From Hyphomicrobiales bacterium (GTDB lineage Bacteria; Pseudomonadota; Alphaproteobacteria; Rhizobiales; Aestuariivirgaceae), in contig JACPNZ010000001.1 in the NCBI GenBank assembly GCA_016185245.1, positions 1 through 64,000 on the forward strand: 64,000 nt of DNA, in the 5' to 3' direction. Positions 25,968 through 34,814 of the stretch are shown piece after piece. A program made the translations under genes and the position numbers. The notes beneath the pieces were generated by a model. That model was not told the origin of the DNA. It made no database searches and saw nothing but the letters and a program-made list of their open reading frames with translations. Within the stretch, counting starts at the first letter, position 1, and every line of letters begins with the position of its first letter.

Positions 25968-26385
25968 TCGTGCGTAGTGGGGCAATGCGCCACGGACTGC
26001 ATCGGCCAGGTCAGCGGTGCGTCACCGGAGCGGCATGAGTCTTGATTGACCCGCCCAACTCTCTCATCACCGGCCTTGAGCCGGTGAACCAGTTATTCAA
26101 CGCTCTCGCTTCTTGAACGTCTGGGTGGCAGGCTCAAGGCCTGCCATGGAGTGAGGAAATACGCGGAAGTGATCCAGTCAGCAGTTATCCCGTTCTAACC
26201 GATCCATCCGGGCTCACCGCGATGAGCAGGCCTCCAGAGGGAGCAGACGATGGCAGCATGCAGGAATGAAACAATTATCGCGGCCCGTGCTCCCCTCTCG
26301 TCATGGCCGGGCTTGACTCGGCCATCCATCCCGGGATGAAGAGCTCGTGGCCGGAGATGGGGTGAGCATTGTGGGATGAAGCGCG
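25968..26385. other. Non-coding region with several CTTGA-loop hairpins
   Basis: No supported gene. Two small perfect hairpins are visible: 26068-26086 (stem caccggc/gccggtg, loop cttga) and 26127-26145 (stem ggcaggc/gcctgcc, loop tcaag). A third, 26304-26326, belongs to the inverted repeat framing the GIY-YIG gene and has the same loop. The first two may serve as terminators of the methyltransferase gene. Confidence 0.6.
26297..26332 (+). repeat. Inverted repeat, left of the GIY-YIG gene
   Basis: A 36-base sequence beginning ctcgtcatggccgggcttga is repeated in reverse complement at 26689-26724 with two mismatches. Each copy is itself palindromic (atggccggg, loop cttga, cccggccat). It belongs to a repeat class often seen in Rhizobiales intergenic DNA, whose translated form reads MAGLDPAI or RVKPGHDE. 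Confidence 0.8.
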
Positions 26386-26673
26386 TTACAGCAGCGTTTC
26401 GTAGAGATCGTTCCAGTCGGGATTGGACTTCTCGATCAGGTCCAGCTTCCACCGACGCGGCCAGCGCTTCAGAGAGGTTTCCCGCTGAATGGCATCCACA
26501 ACCATGTCGTAAGTTTCGCACCAGACCAGCATCTTCACGCCGTATCGCTTGGTAAATGCCGATCCGTTGCCTTCACGATGCGCATGGACACGAGCGGCGA
26601 GGTTGGTGGTCACGCCGATGTAGAGGGTGCCGTTTCGCTTGCTCGCCAGAATGTAGACATGGCCTTGAGGCAT
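26386..26673 (-). CDS. GIY-YIG nuclease superfamily protein
   Basis: A 95-residue single-domain protein of the UPF0213/YhbQ type. The GIY-YIG motif is degenerate in the usual way: GHVYILASKRNGTLYIGVTT, then R in NLAARVHAHREG, the KRYGVKMLVWCETY strand and a terminal catalytic Glu region RETSLKRWPRRWK. Small members cut or bind branched DNA, but their function is mostly unproven. The ATG at 26673 is preferred; the longer frame starts within the flanking repeat and adds the artefactual MAGLDPAIQPFQRHD. The gene sits alone between two inverted repeats. Confidence 0.83.
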   Translation of the reverse strand: MPQGHVYILASKRNGTLYIGVTTNLAARVHAHREGNGSAFTKRYGVKMLVWCETYDMVVDAIQRETSLKRWPRRWKLDLIEKSNPDWNDLYETLL

Positions 26674-26688
26674 GTCGTGACGTTGGAA

Positions 26689-26724
26689 GGGCTGGATGGC
26701 CGGGTCAAGCCCGGCCATGACGAG
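26689..26724 (-). repeat. Inverted repeat, right of the GIY-YIG gene
   Basis: Reverse complement of 26297-26332 with 34 of 36 bases identical. It covers the region just upstream of the GIY-YIG start and contains a 9-bp stem with a 5-base loop. Confidence 0.8.
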
Positions 26725-26749
26725 AAGGGGAAAGTTGGCGCAGGGATGC

Positions 26750-29554
26750 CTATGAACCGGGGGCAGCGGCGGCCTTCACCATCGCAATCGCCTCGACCAG
26801 TCCCACGCGCGAGATCGAGATTCCCGGCGGGAAGGCCGTCGTAAACCTCGTGGCAAGTCTTGGGTCGAGGATGACGAAGGTGCCCTTGTCGCCGTCGCGC
26901 CTTATCAGGCGGCCGAAGGCCTGGCGCAGCCTCAGCCTCACCACCATGTCGGTGTAGGCGTTGCCGCCGAAGGCTTCGCGTCTCGCGCGTTCCAGGATTG
27001 TCGGCGTGCCCCAGGGGACGCGGTCGAGGACGATCAGGCGGAGCGAATCGCCGGGCACGTCGACGCCGTCGCGGACTGCGTCGGTGCCAAGCAAACAGGC
27101 ATCGCGCTCGGCGCGGAACATGTCGACAAGCGTGCCGGTATCCATCGGATCGACGTGCTGGGCGTAAAGGGGGAGGCCTGCCTTGGCCAGCGGCGCCTGG
27201 ATGCGCTTGTGCACGGCGCGTAAGCGCGCGATTGCGGTAAAGAGGCCAAGCCCGCCGCCGCCGGAAGCCACGAACAGTTCGCGATAGGCGGCGGCCACCT
27301 GGTCCATGTCCTCGCGGTTGACGTCATTGACCACGATCACCCGGCTCATTGCCTTGTAGTCGAAGGGCGAGTCGAAGCTCGCCCGCTTCACCGCATAGGG
27401 CAGGTGCACCGCACCGGTGCGCATTTCGGCATTGGTCCAGTCGTCGGGCACGTCGGGCGGCCGGTCCTTCAATGTTGCCGAAGTGATGATGATGCCGTCG
27501 GCAGGCTTGAGGACGGCCTGCGCCATGGGCTCGGTGGGGTCGACCCAGTGCGAGTGCAGCCCCACGTCGCTCTCGCGGCCGAAGGCCTGGTCGATTGCAA
27601 ACCATTCGACAAACAGCGGGTTCCTGTCTTGAAGGAGCCGCGACAGCATGTCGATCCAGGAGCCGACCATCAACTCGCCACGCCTACGGAGCGAGCGCGA
27701 CACGGCCTCGATGCGGCCCCGGTCATAGGTCGAAAGCTCGTCGGCCTCGGTGTCGAGTTTTTTCGCCAGTAGCTTGGCAAGGGTCGCCATGGGGCGCTTC
27801 AAGTCGATCAAGGAGGCGGCAAGATCGCCGGCGGCACTCGTCAGGCCTTCGACCAGAGGCAGGCAATCGGTTTCCAGCGCGTTGTAGTTCGATGGCTCCG
27901 AGCGAGCCAGCACCTGCTGGCGGACAAGGGCAAGAAAATGTTCGGCCGAGCCTTCGGCGTGGCCTGCCTGCACACGGCGCGTCCAGCCGGGGCCGGGAAG
28001 GGCGAGGGCTGAGCGCAGCACCAGCTGCATCAGCTTTTCGCCCTCGTCGCTGTCGGCGACGAGATCGCCGATGCGGTCGGCAAGGCCCCGGCCGCGGCGG
28101 CGCTCGCTCTCGGGGCCACGGAGCCAGCGCCGCAGTTCCGAAGTTTCAAACGCGGTCAGATGGCCGGAGAAGGCGCTATCGGCGGCATCGAAGAGATGAT
28201 GACCCTCATCGAAGACGATGCGGCGGATGCCGCCGGGGGCGGCTTCCTCTTCGGTGGTGGTGGCAACACCGAGCGCATGATCGACGGCTGCCTGGTGCAG
28301 GACAAGGGCGTGGTTGGCGATGACAATGTCGGCTTTGCGGCCGGCGCGCGTCGAGCGCTCGATGAAGCATTTGCGATAGTGCGGACACGCCGCATAGATG
28401 CATTCGCCGCGCCGGTCGGTGAGGCCCAAGGAAGAGGCCGAGAGCGAGCGGCCGTCCATATCGTGGGATAGGTCGGCAAAGAGCGAGAAGAGCCAGGACG
28501 GGAAATCGCCGCCCACCATGTCGCCGTCGCGGCTATATCGCGCCCAGCGGGCGATGAGGCAGGCAAAGAGCGCCGAGCGCGGGCTCATGGCGGTCAAGCG
28601 GCCGAAGGCTTCCTGCATGTTGAGGAGGCAGACGTAGTTCTCTCGGCCTTTGCGGATGACGATGCGGGTGCGGCGTTCCTCGGGCTCGGCCACCAGGCGG
28701 GCGCTTTCCTGGTCGAGCTGGCGCTGCAGGTTCTTGGTGTAGGTCGAGACCCAGACGGGTGCATTGTTCTTGCGGGCCCACAGCCAGGCGGGGGCGAGAT
28801 AGCCGAGCGTCTTGCCCAGCCCGGTGCCAGCCTCGGCCAGGAGGATGGCGTTTTCCTCCTTGTGGCGGCGCGGCGCGAAGGCGTGAGTGGCGGCGGCCGC
28901 ATAGTCCATCTGGGCGGGGCGATGCTCGGCATCGGGCCCCAAGAGCTCGCCGAGGAAGGCTTGCGCTTCGGCGGGCGAGATCGCTTCCTGGCGGCCCGGC
29001 GGGCGGGTGCCGTCATCGTCCCATTCCTCGATCCGGTCCCAGACATTGAGGCCGGTGGCGAAACTGCCGACATCGAGCTTGGGATTGGCCTTGAGGAGGG
29101 CTTCCAATGCTGGCTTTGCCCAGGGCCAGTTGGCGCGAGCAAGGAAGCTGGCGTTCTCGGCCGCCTCGCGGATATTGGGATAGTGCTTGTTGGCGAGCCG
29201 ATGCAGGAGGTCGCCGGCGACGAGGTGAAGGGTTTCGATGTCGGTTTCGGCGGGTTCGAGTGCCAGGGAGCGGGCGAGGCCGGAAGGTGTCGGCGTGGCA
29301 AAGCGGGAGGGACAGACGAAAGCGAAAAGCTCGGCCACGTCGAGGTGCTTCTGCTCGCGGGCCATCCTGACCGCGCTGCGAGGTGCGCCCGAGACATTGG
29401 CCAGCCGCTCGACCAGGAAAGTGGCGTGGCAGAGAAGATGGGGGGCGGCGGCAAGGCGAGCCAGACCTTCCTCGGCGGCGAGCAGCTCGCTTTTGGAAGT
29501 TGCCAGCGACACGCCCGCCAATGCGGCTGCCATTTTATGGTCGTGATCGATCAT
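26750..29554 (-). CDS. DinG/XPD-type ATP-dependent DNA helicase
   Basis: A 934-residue superfamily 2 helicase. Walker A is AEAGTGLGKTLGYLAP in the middle third; the DEAH-like box is FDEGHHLFD; an iron-sulphur cluster is suggested by Cys residues in VCLLNM and CIYAACPHYRKC. Late motifs GTDAVRDGVDVPGDSL and LRQAFGRLIRRDGDKG fit motifs V and VI. About 230 residues before Walker A form an extra N-terminal domain without clear catalytic motifs. Such proteins unwind DNA or R-loops in repair. The start was set at the ATG at 29554 (MIDHDHKM); a second ATG seven codons later is equally possible. It is divergent from the hydrolase gene by 36 bases. Confidence 0.86.
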   Translation of the reverse strand: MIDHDHKMAAALAGVSLATSKSELLAAEEGLARLAAAPHLLCHATFLVERLANVSGAPRSAVRMAREQKHLDVAELFAFVCPSRFATPTPSGLARSLALEPAETDIETLHLVAGDLLHRLANKHYPNIREAAENASFLARANWPWAKPALEALLKANPKLDVGSFATGLNVWDRIEEWDDDGTRPPGRQEAISPAEAQAFLGELLGPDAEHRPAQMDYAAAATHAFAPRRHKEENAILLAEAGTGLGKTLGYLAPAWLWARKNNAPVWVSTYTKNLQRQLDQESARLVAEPEERRTRIVIRKGRENYVCLLNMQEAFGRLTAMSPRSALFACLIARWARYSRDGDMVGGDFPSWLFSLFADLSHDMDGRSLSASSLGLTDRRGECIYAACPHYRKCFIERSTRAGRKADIVIANHALVLHQAAVDHALGVATTTEEEAAPGGIRRIVFDEGHHLFDAADSAFSGHLTAFETSELRRWLRGPESERRRGRGLADRIGDLVADSDEGEKLMQLVLRSALALPGPGWTRRVQAGHAEGSAEHFLALVRQQVLARSEPSNYNALETDCLPLVEGLTSAAGDLAASLIDLKRPMATLAKLLAKKLDTEADELSTYDRGRIEAVSRSLRRRGELMVGSWIDMLSRLLQDRNPLFVEWFAIDQAFGRESDVGLHSHWVDPTEPMAQAVLKPADGIIITSATLKDRPPDVPDDWTNAEMRTGAVHLPYAVKRASFDSPFDYKAMSRVIVVNDVNREDMDQVAAAYRELFVASGGGGLGLFTAIARLRAVHKRIQAPLAKAGLPLYAQHVDPMDTGTLVDMFRAERDACLLGTDAVRDGVDVPGDSLRLIVLDRVPWGTPTILERARREAFGGNAYTDMVVRLRLRQAFGRLIRRDGDKGTFVILDPRLATRFTTAFPPGISISRVGLVEAIAMVKAAAAPGS

Positions 29555-29590
29555 CAAGACTAAGTTTAGGACGAGAGGGAGGCGAGCGCC

Positions 29591-30439
29591 ATGGAGCAGA
29601 AATTCATCGAGCTGTTCGACCGTTTCACCCACGGCGGCATGCAGCGCCGGGCCTTTCTCGAAAGGCTTGCGGCGATGGCGGGGAGTGCGGCGGCGGCCAA
29701 TGGGCTGCTGGCGGTGCTGGAAAACAATTATGCCCAGGCGGCCCAGGTGGCGGAGAACGATCCGCGGCTGGAGGCCGGCCCGGCCAAGCTGGCCGAGGGT
29801 GCGTCGGGCTATCTGGTGAAGCCCGCCGGGGCCGGAAAGCTTGCCGCGGTGATGGTAATCCACGAGAATCGCGGCCTCAATCCGCATATCAAGGATGTGA
29901 CGCGGCGCCTGGCGCTGGAAGGCTTTCTTGCCTTTGCGCCGGATTATCTCGCAGGCCGCGGCGGCACGCCCGCCGACGAGGACAAGGCCCGCGACCTGAT
30001 CGGAACGCTGACGGAGTCGGAGATTCTCGCCACTTCGCAGGCCTCGCTCCAGGCGCTCAATAGTTATGGGGAGGCGACCGGCAAGACCGGCGCCATCGGC
30101 TTCTGCTGGGGTGGCGGCCAGGTCAATGCGCTGGCGGTGGCCGCCCCGACGCTCGCAGCCGGTGTCGTCTATTACGGAATGCAGCCGGCCGCCGCCGAGG
30201 TGGCGAAGATCGCCGCCCCGCTGCTCTTGCATTATGCCGGGCTCGATAGCCGCATCAACGCCGGCATCGCCGATTTCGAGGCGGCACTGAAGGCCAATCG
30301 CAAGACCTACGAGCTTTATATGTACGAAGGCGCCAATCACGCCTTCAATAACGACAGCAACGCCGCCCGCTACAACAAGGCGGCGGCCGATCTGGCTTGG
30401 GCGAGGACGGTGGCGTTCCTGAAGAAGTATCTGGGGTGA
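29591..30439 (+). CDS. Dienelactone hydrolase family protein with Tat signal
   Basis: A 282-residue alpha/beta hydrolase. The nucleophile is the cysteine in GFCWGGGQ, as in dienelactone hydrolases, with the acid in LDSRINAG and the histidine in GANHAFNN completing the triad. Before the domain is a segment MQRRAFLERLAAMAGSAAAA, a twin-arginine type leader, so the enzyme is probably exported folded. Related proteins are annotated as carboxymethylenebutenolidase, but the true substrate is unknown. Confidence 0.86.
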   Translation: MEQKFIELFDRFTHGGMQRRAFLERLAAMAGSAAAANGLLAVLENNYAQAAQVAENDPRLEAGPAKLAEGASGYLVKPAGAGKLAAVMVIHENRGLNPHIKDVTRRLALEGFLAFAPDYLAGRGGTPADEDKARDLIGTLTESEILATSQASLQALNSYGEATGKTGAIGFCWGGGQVNALAVAAPTLAAGVVYYGMQPAAAEVAKIAAPLLLHYAGLDSRINAGIADFEAALKANRKTYELYMYEGANHAFNNDSNAARYNKAAADLAWARTVAFLKKYLG

Positions 30440-30460
30440 GCGGCTATCGGTCGAGGGCAA

Positions 30461-30746
30461 TCAGCTTCCGGCAACGATCCATTTCTCCGCCATCTTTCGA
30501 TAGTCCAAGAATGTCAGCTCGTCCGGGTGAAGTTGCTTGGTCGCGCATATGGCTGGGACGTCCTTGCGAAAGGCATGGTACTCGCTGGCAATTCTCGTTG
30601 AAGCAGTTTTCGGTGCCATCGTCCGCTTCGAGAGCGCAACGTGGCTTGAAACCGGAGCGGATGATGGTGAATATGATAGCCCTGAAATTAACCCGATAGT
30701 CGCTGGAAAACGGACAATTGATGAAGACGTCTCGATTATTTATCCC
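30461..30746 (-). pseudogene. Remnant of a VFINCPF-type protein (possibly TIR-like), internally deleted
   Basis: On the minus strand from about 30731 one frame reads DVFINCPFSSDYRVNF, continuing to GFKPRCALEADDGTE by about 30610. This is the recognisable start of a family of uncharacterised bacterial proteins of roughly 180-200 residues. The match then breaks, and a second frame carries a plausible C-terminus ending KMAEKWIVAGS and a stop at 30461-30463. The middle of the protein is missing and the frames do not join, so it is a broken gene. No standard start codon precedes DVFINC. The frame overlaps the end of the small ORF just upstream on the same strand. The relation to TIR or deoxyribosyltransferase-like folds is from memory and unverified. 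Confidence 0.55.
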
Positions 30747-30967
30747 TTTTTCGCTATGCGGTCCCCGGCAGAGCCGATGCTATGGCCCGTCCTCACCGCG
30801 CCCACGGCTTCGGCAAGTTCCCGATCGGTGAAATGAGTTGCCTTGCCGGGAGACTTGAGAATCCGCACGCCATCGGAGGTGATGCCCACTACACTTGTAG
30901 TTTCAACAAGCCGCCCGGTAGCGGCAGAGCGCCGGACTTTGTGTTCGACCTTATTCATGAGAGACAT
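30740..30967 (-). CDS. Small hypothetical protein upstream of the broken VFINCPF gene
   Basis: A possible 75-residue basic protein starting MSLMNKVEHKVRRSAATGRL and ending DRIAKKG. The KVRRSAATGRLVE stretch resembles the opening of many small uncharacterised rhizobial proteins. It is directly upstream of, and overlaps the frame of, the truncated gene, suggesting a former two-gene unit, perhaps a regulator or antitoxin-like partner (inference). No domain can be named. Confidence 0.45.
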   Translation of the reverse strand: MSLMNKVEHKVRRSAATGRLVETTSVVGITSDGVRILKSPGKATHFTDRELAEAVGAVRTGHSIGSAGDRIAKKG

Positions 30968-31115
30968 ATTGCGACAAACCACCGCCTATTCAATATCCAA
31001 ATGAATTGACGCCCCCTCGCCCCACCCCTAAGCGGACGTATTCACTGTCGAAAGCCTATCATGAAATCCGCCGATCTCACCTGGAGCCGCAGCATGGCGG
31101 TTTTGATGAAGAACC

Positions 31116-32333
31116 TTGCCTAGCCCGCCCACCGGGCCGGTCTTGCCGCGGCGGGTGCTAAGCCTGCCGTGGCTGGTCTTTTATGGCGTGGGCGTGACCG
31201 TCGGGGCTGGCATTTTTGCCTTAGTCGGTCAGATCGTCGGACTGGCGGGCGACCATGCGCCGCTGGCCTTCCTGATTTCCGGAGTGGTGGCGGGCTTCAC
31301 CGGCTTTTCCTATGCGGCGCTGGCCAGCGCCTATCCGCGGGCGGCGGGCGAGGCACTGTTCGTCAAGATGGCGGCGGGCGAGGCGTTGGGCCGCATCGTC
31401 GGGCTCGGCATCATCGCCGTGGCGATCACCTCGTGCGGGGTGATCAGCCTGGCCTTTGCCGGCTATGTGGGGAGCGTGACCGCGATCCCCGACAGCGTCA
31501 GCCTGATCGGCATTCTCGTCGCCCTCGCGGCGATCGCCTGGGTGGGGGTGAAGGAGAGCGTGGTGTTCGCCGGGTTCATCACCGTGCTCGAGGTGGGGAC
31601 ACTTCTGGTCGTGGCGACGGCGGGCCTGCCGCTGGCGCTGGAGGCCGACACGCTCGGCCGCATCTGGTCGCTGCCGGGCGATGGCCGGGTCTGGAGCGGG
31701 GTTTTCGCGGGCGCCTTCGTGGCCTTCTTCGCCTTCATCGGCTTCGAGGACATCGAGAACATGGCGGAGGAGACGCGCAACCCAAACCGCAACATCCCGC
31801 GCGCCATCCTGCTAACGCTCGTCGTTTCGGTCGCCATCTATGCCCTGGTCGCGACTGTCGCCGCGGCCTTTCCCGAGCGCGACGCCATTGCCGCGAGCAA
31901 GGCGCCGCTGGCGCTGCTGTTCGAGCGGGCCACCGGAATGCCGGGAACGCTGGTGGCGGTGATGGCGGCGATCGCCATGATCAACGGCATTCTGGTGCAG
32001 ATCGTGATGGCGAGCCGGGTGCTCTACGGCATGGCGAGGGAGGGCATGCTGCCGGCCGCCGTCGGAGTTCTCGACCAGCGCCGCCAGACGCCGCTGCGCG
32101 CCATCATCCTTGTCGCCGCGGCGGCGGGCGGGCTGGCGCTGCTGGTGCCGCTGCTGCAACTGGCGGAACTGACCAGCCTGGTGATGCTGCTGGTGTTTAC
32201 CCTGGTGAATGCCAGCCTGTTCATCCTTGGCGGCCGGCGTGACGCCGCCCCGGTGTTGCGGCGCTGGCGTTGGTGTGGGGTTGCGGGCGCGCTGGTTTCC
32301 GTGGGGCTCGTCGTGGCGGAGATCGCCAGCTGA
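31116..32333 (+). CDS. APC superfamily amino acid permease
   Basis: A 405-residue inner-membrane transporter with about 11-12 hydrophobic segments. The first helix holds the APC glycine motif GVGVTVGAGIFALVGQIVG, the unwound substrate-binding element. The segment FAFIGFEDIENMAEETRNPN is the conserved APC helix 6 to loop signature. The start is uncertain: the frame opens at a TTG (31116) with no ATG nearby, and a short ATG-led frame (31061-31123) stops in front of it. The substrate is probably an amino acid or polyamine but cannot be told. LysS follows 60 bases later. Confidence 0.87.
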   Translation: MPSPPTGPVLPRRVLSLPWLVFYGVGVTVGAGIFALVGQIVGLAGDHAPLAFLISGVVAGFTGFSYAALASAYPRAAGEALFVKMAAGEALGRIVGLGIIAVAITSCGVISLAFAGYVGSVTAIPDSVSLIGILVALAAIAWVGVKESVVFAGFITVLEVGTLLVVATAGLPLALEADTLGRIWSLPGDGRVWSGVFAGAFVAFFAFIGFEDIENMAEETRNPNRNIPRAILLTLVVSVAIYALVATVAAAFPERDAIAASKAPLALLFERATGMPGTLVAVMAAIAMINGILVQIVMASRVLYGMAREGMLPAAVGVLDQRRQTPLRAIILVAAAAGGLALLVPLLQLAELTSLVMLLVFTLVNASLFILGGRRDAAPVLRRWRWCGVAGALVSVGLVVAEIAS

Positions 32334-32393
32334 CATTGACCGGCCGGGGTCCGCCCCCTAAACAGGCCCGTTCATCAGCGAAAGCCTGTCAAA

Positions 32394-34010
32394 ATGCCCG
32401 TCGATCCCGCACTTCGTTCTGCCGCGCTCGAAAGCCGGGCCTGGCCCTTCGAGGAAGCGCGGAAACTGGTGGCGCGGGCCAAACGCCTGGGCAAGACCGA
32501 GGTGCTGTTCGAGACGGGCTATGGTCCTTCGGGGCTTCCCCATATCGGCACCTTCGGCGAAGTGGCGCGCACCACCATGGTGCGCCACGCCTTCGAGACC
32601 TTGTGCGATATCCCGACCAGGCTCTTGTGCTTTTCCGACGACATGGACGGGATGCGGAAAATTCCCGACAATGTGCCGGACAGGTCGTTCCTCGCTCCTC
32701 ACCTGCATAAGCCGCTGACCGTGGTTCCCGATCCCTTCGGCGGCGCCTACGAGAGCTTCGGGCATCACAACAACGCCATGCTGCGGCGGTTTCTCGACAC
32801 TTTCGGGTTCCAATACGAGTTCGCCAGCGCCACCGACTATTACAAGTCGGGGAAGTTCGACGCGATGCTGCTCAAGGCGCTCGACAAGTTCGACGCCATC
32901 ATGGCGGTGATGCTGCCCTCCCTCGGCGAGGAGCGCCAGGCGACCTACTCACCCTTCCTGCCGATCTCGCCTTCGACGGGGCGAGTGCTCTATGTGCCGA
33001 TGAAGGAGGTGAACGCCAAGGCGGGCACCATCACTTTCGCCGACGAGGACGGCAGCGATGTGACGATCCCGGTGACCGGCGGGCGCTGCAAGCTGCAATG
33101 GAAGCCCGACTTCGGCATGCGCTGGGCCGCACTTGGCGTCGATTTCGAGATGTTCGGCAAGGACCACCAGACCAATGCGCCGATCTATGATCGGATCTGC
33201 GAGATCCTCGGCGGCGTGGCGCCCGAACATTATGTCTATGAGCTGTTTCTCGACGAGAAGGGCCAGAAGATTTCGAAGTCGAAGGGCAATGGGCTGACCA
33301 TCGACGAGTGGCTGACCTATGCCGATCCGCAATCGCTGGCGCTCTATATGTACAACCGACCGCGCGAGGCGAAGAAACTCTATTTCGACGTGATCCCCCG
33401 CGCCGTCGACGAATATGCCCAGTTCCAGCAGGCTTATCCTCGCCAGGAGGCGAAGGAACGGCTGATGAATCCCGTCTGGCACATCCATGCCGGCAATCCG
33501 CCGCCGCCGGAGGAGGGCGGGGTGTCGTTTTCCTTGCTGCTCAATCTGGTGGCGGTGGCCAACGCCGAGGACAAATCGGTGCTGTGGGGTTTTCTCAAGC
33601 GCCATGCGCCCAATCTATCGCCCGCGACGCACCCGCGGCTCGATGCCCTGGCGGGACATGCGGTCCGCTACTTCGCCGATTTCGTCAAGCCGAAGAAGCA
33701 ATATCGTCCGCCGACGGAGGATGAGCGGATGGCGCTGGAGGATTTGTCGGCGGCCCTGGCGCTTCTGCCGGAAGGCTCAACGCCCGAAGCGATCCAGACC
33801 AAGGTCTATGACGTGGGCCGGCGCGACCCCTACAAGACGGTGCAGAAGGACGGCTCGACCGGCGTGGCGCAGGGCTGGTTCAACATGCTCTATCAGGTGC
33901 TCTTGGGCGAGGAGAAGGGCCCGCGCTTCGGTTCCTTCACGGCACTCTATGGGCTGGCCAACACCAGGGCGCTGATCGGCAAGGCGCTCAGGGGCGAGCT
34001 GGTGAAGTAG
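32394..34010 (+). CDS. lysS: Lysyl-tRNA synthetase, class I (archaeal type)
   Basis: A 538-residue enzyme that charges tRNA-Lys. It is the class I form found in archaea, spirochaetes and many alphaproteobacteria rather than the common class II form. The Rossmann-fold HIGH motif is HIGT at residues 50-53 ([16 protein letters not shown]) and the KMSKS loop is KISKSKGN at 292-299. The C-terminal helix bundle that reads the anticodon follows. The length is normal for the family (about 530). ATG 32394 directly gives the usual beginning. Confidence 0.95.
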   Translation: MPVDPALRSAALESRAWPFEEARKLVARAKRLGKTEVLFETGYGPSGLPHIGTFGEVARTTMVRHAFETLCDIPTRLLCFSDDMDGMRKIPDNVPDRSFLAPHLHKPLTVVPDPFGGAYESFGHHNNAMLRRFLDTFGFQYEFASATDYYKSGKFDAMLLKALDKFDAIMAVMLPSLGEERQATYSPFLPISPSTGRVLYVPMKEVNAKAGTITFADEDGSDVTIPVTGGRCKLQWKPDFGMRWAALGVDFEMFGKDHQTNAPIYDRICEILGGVAPEHYVYELFLDEKGQKISKSKGNGLTIDEWLTYADPQSLALYMYNRPREAKKLYFDVIPRAVDEYAQFQQAYPRQEAKERLMNPVWHIHAGNPPPPEEGGVSFSLLLNLVAVANAEDKSVLWGFLKRHAPNLSPATHPRLDALAGHAVRYFADFVKPKKQYRPPTEDERMALEDLSAALALLPEGSTPEAIQTKVYDVGRRDPYKTVQKDGSTGVAQGWFNMLYQVLLGEEKGPRFGSFTALYGLANTRALIGKALRGELVK

Positions 34011-34022
34011 GCCGTGGGCCGT

Positions 34023-34814
34023 TCAGTAGCCCATGCGCTCATACATCTTGGCGGCGACCGCGGTGAGGAGAGCCGAGACGCCCGCCAGCACGGCGAGATC
34101 AGTGGCGATGCCGTATTCGGACGCACTGTTCGTCAGCATTAGGCTGCGCAGGGCATCGACCTGGTAGGTCAGCGGATTGACATGGGCAATGGCGCGCAGC
34201 CAGCCGGGCATCAGCGATATGGGATAGATGGCGTTGCTGGCGAAGAAGATCGGCATGGTCAGCACCTGGCCGATGCCCATGAAACGCTCGCGCGTCTTGA
34301 CGATGCACGCGATGATCAGCGAGAAGGTCGAAAACAGACCGGAGCCGAGTACGATGGCGACAAGGACGCCCGCCATGTGTAGCGGATCGAAGCTCAGCCC
34401 GACGCCCAACGTGGCGGCGAGAATGTAAACGACGACGGCCTGCGACAGGGCCCGGACGCTGGCCGAGAGGGCCTTGCCGATGACCAGCGCCGAGCGCGGC
34501 GCGGGACTGACGAGATAGCGCTGCACCACGCCAAGGTCGCGCTCCCAGATGGCCGAGATGCCGTAGAAAATCGCGACGAAGAGGACGCTCTGGGCGAGAA
34601 TCCCGGCGGAGAGGAAATCGAGATAGTTGACGTCGCCGGGCGACACGCCGCGCACCTTCGCCATCACTTCGCCGAAGAGGAGAAGCCAGAGAACAGGCTG
34701 GATGGCGCGGCTGGCAAGTTCCCATGGATCATGGCGGAGCTTCTGCATTTCCACCGCGATGATGCCGTAGGTCTGCTGGATGAAGGTTGCCACCGGGTTC
34801 ATCGGGTTGTCCAT
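34023..34814 (-). CDS. ABC-2 type exporter permease
   Basis: A 263-residue inner-membrane permease with six hydrophobic segments and the DrrB-like pattern: WELASRAIQPVLWLLLFGEV at the start, ERDLGVVQRYLVSPAPRSAL in the coupling region and NPLTYQVDALRSLM near the end. It pairs with the ATPase gene upstream, whose stop overlaps this start (TGATG). Families of this type export drugs, lipids or polyketides. The start at 34814 was preferred over a much longer open frame that shadows the ATPase. Converges with lysS across 12 bases. Confidence 0.87.
   Translation of the reverse strand: MDNPMNPVATFIQQTYGIIAVEMQKLRHDPWELASRAIQPVLWLLLFGEVMAKVRGVSPGDVNYLDFLSAGILAQSVLFVAIFYGISAIWERDLGVVQRYLVSPAPRSALVIGKALSASVRALSQAVVVYILAATLGVGLSFDPLHMAGVLVAIVLGSGLFSTFSLIIACIVKTRERFMGIGQVLTMPIFFASNAIYPISLMPGWLRAIAHVNPLTYQVDALRSLMLTNSASEYGIATDLAVLAGVSALLTAVAAKMYERMGY

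Noticed and set aside
26674-26718. N-terminal extension MAGLDPAIQPFQRHD of the GIY-YIG protein
   Set aside because: Encoded by the flanking palindromic repeat; the family starts at the downstream ATG.
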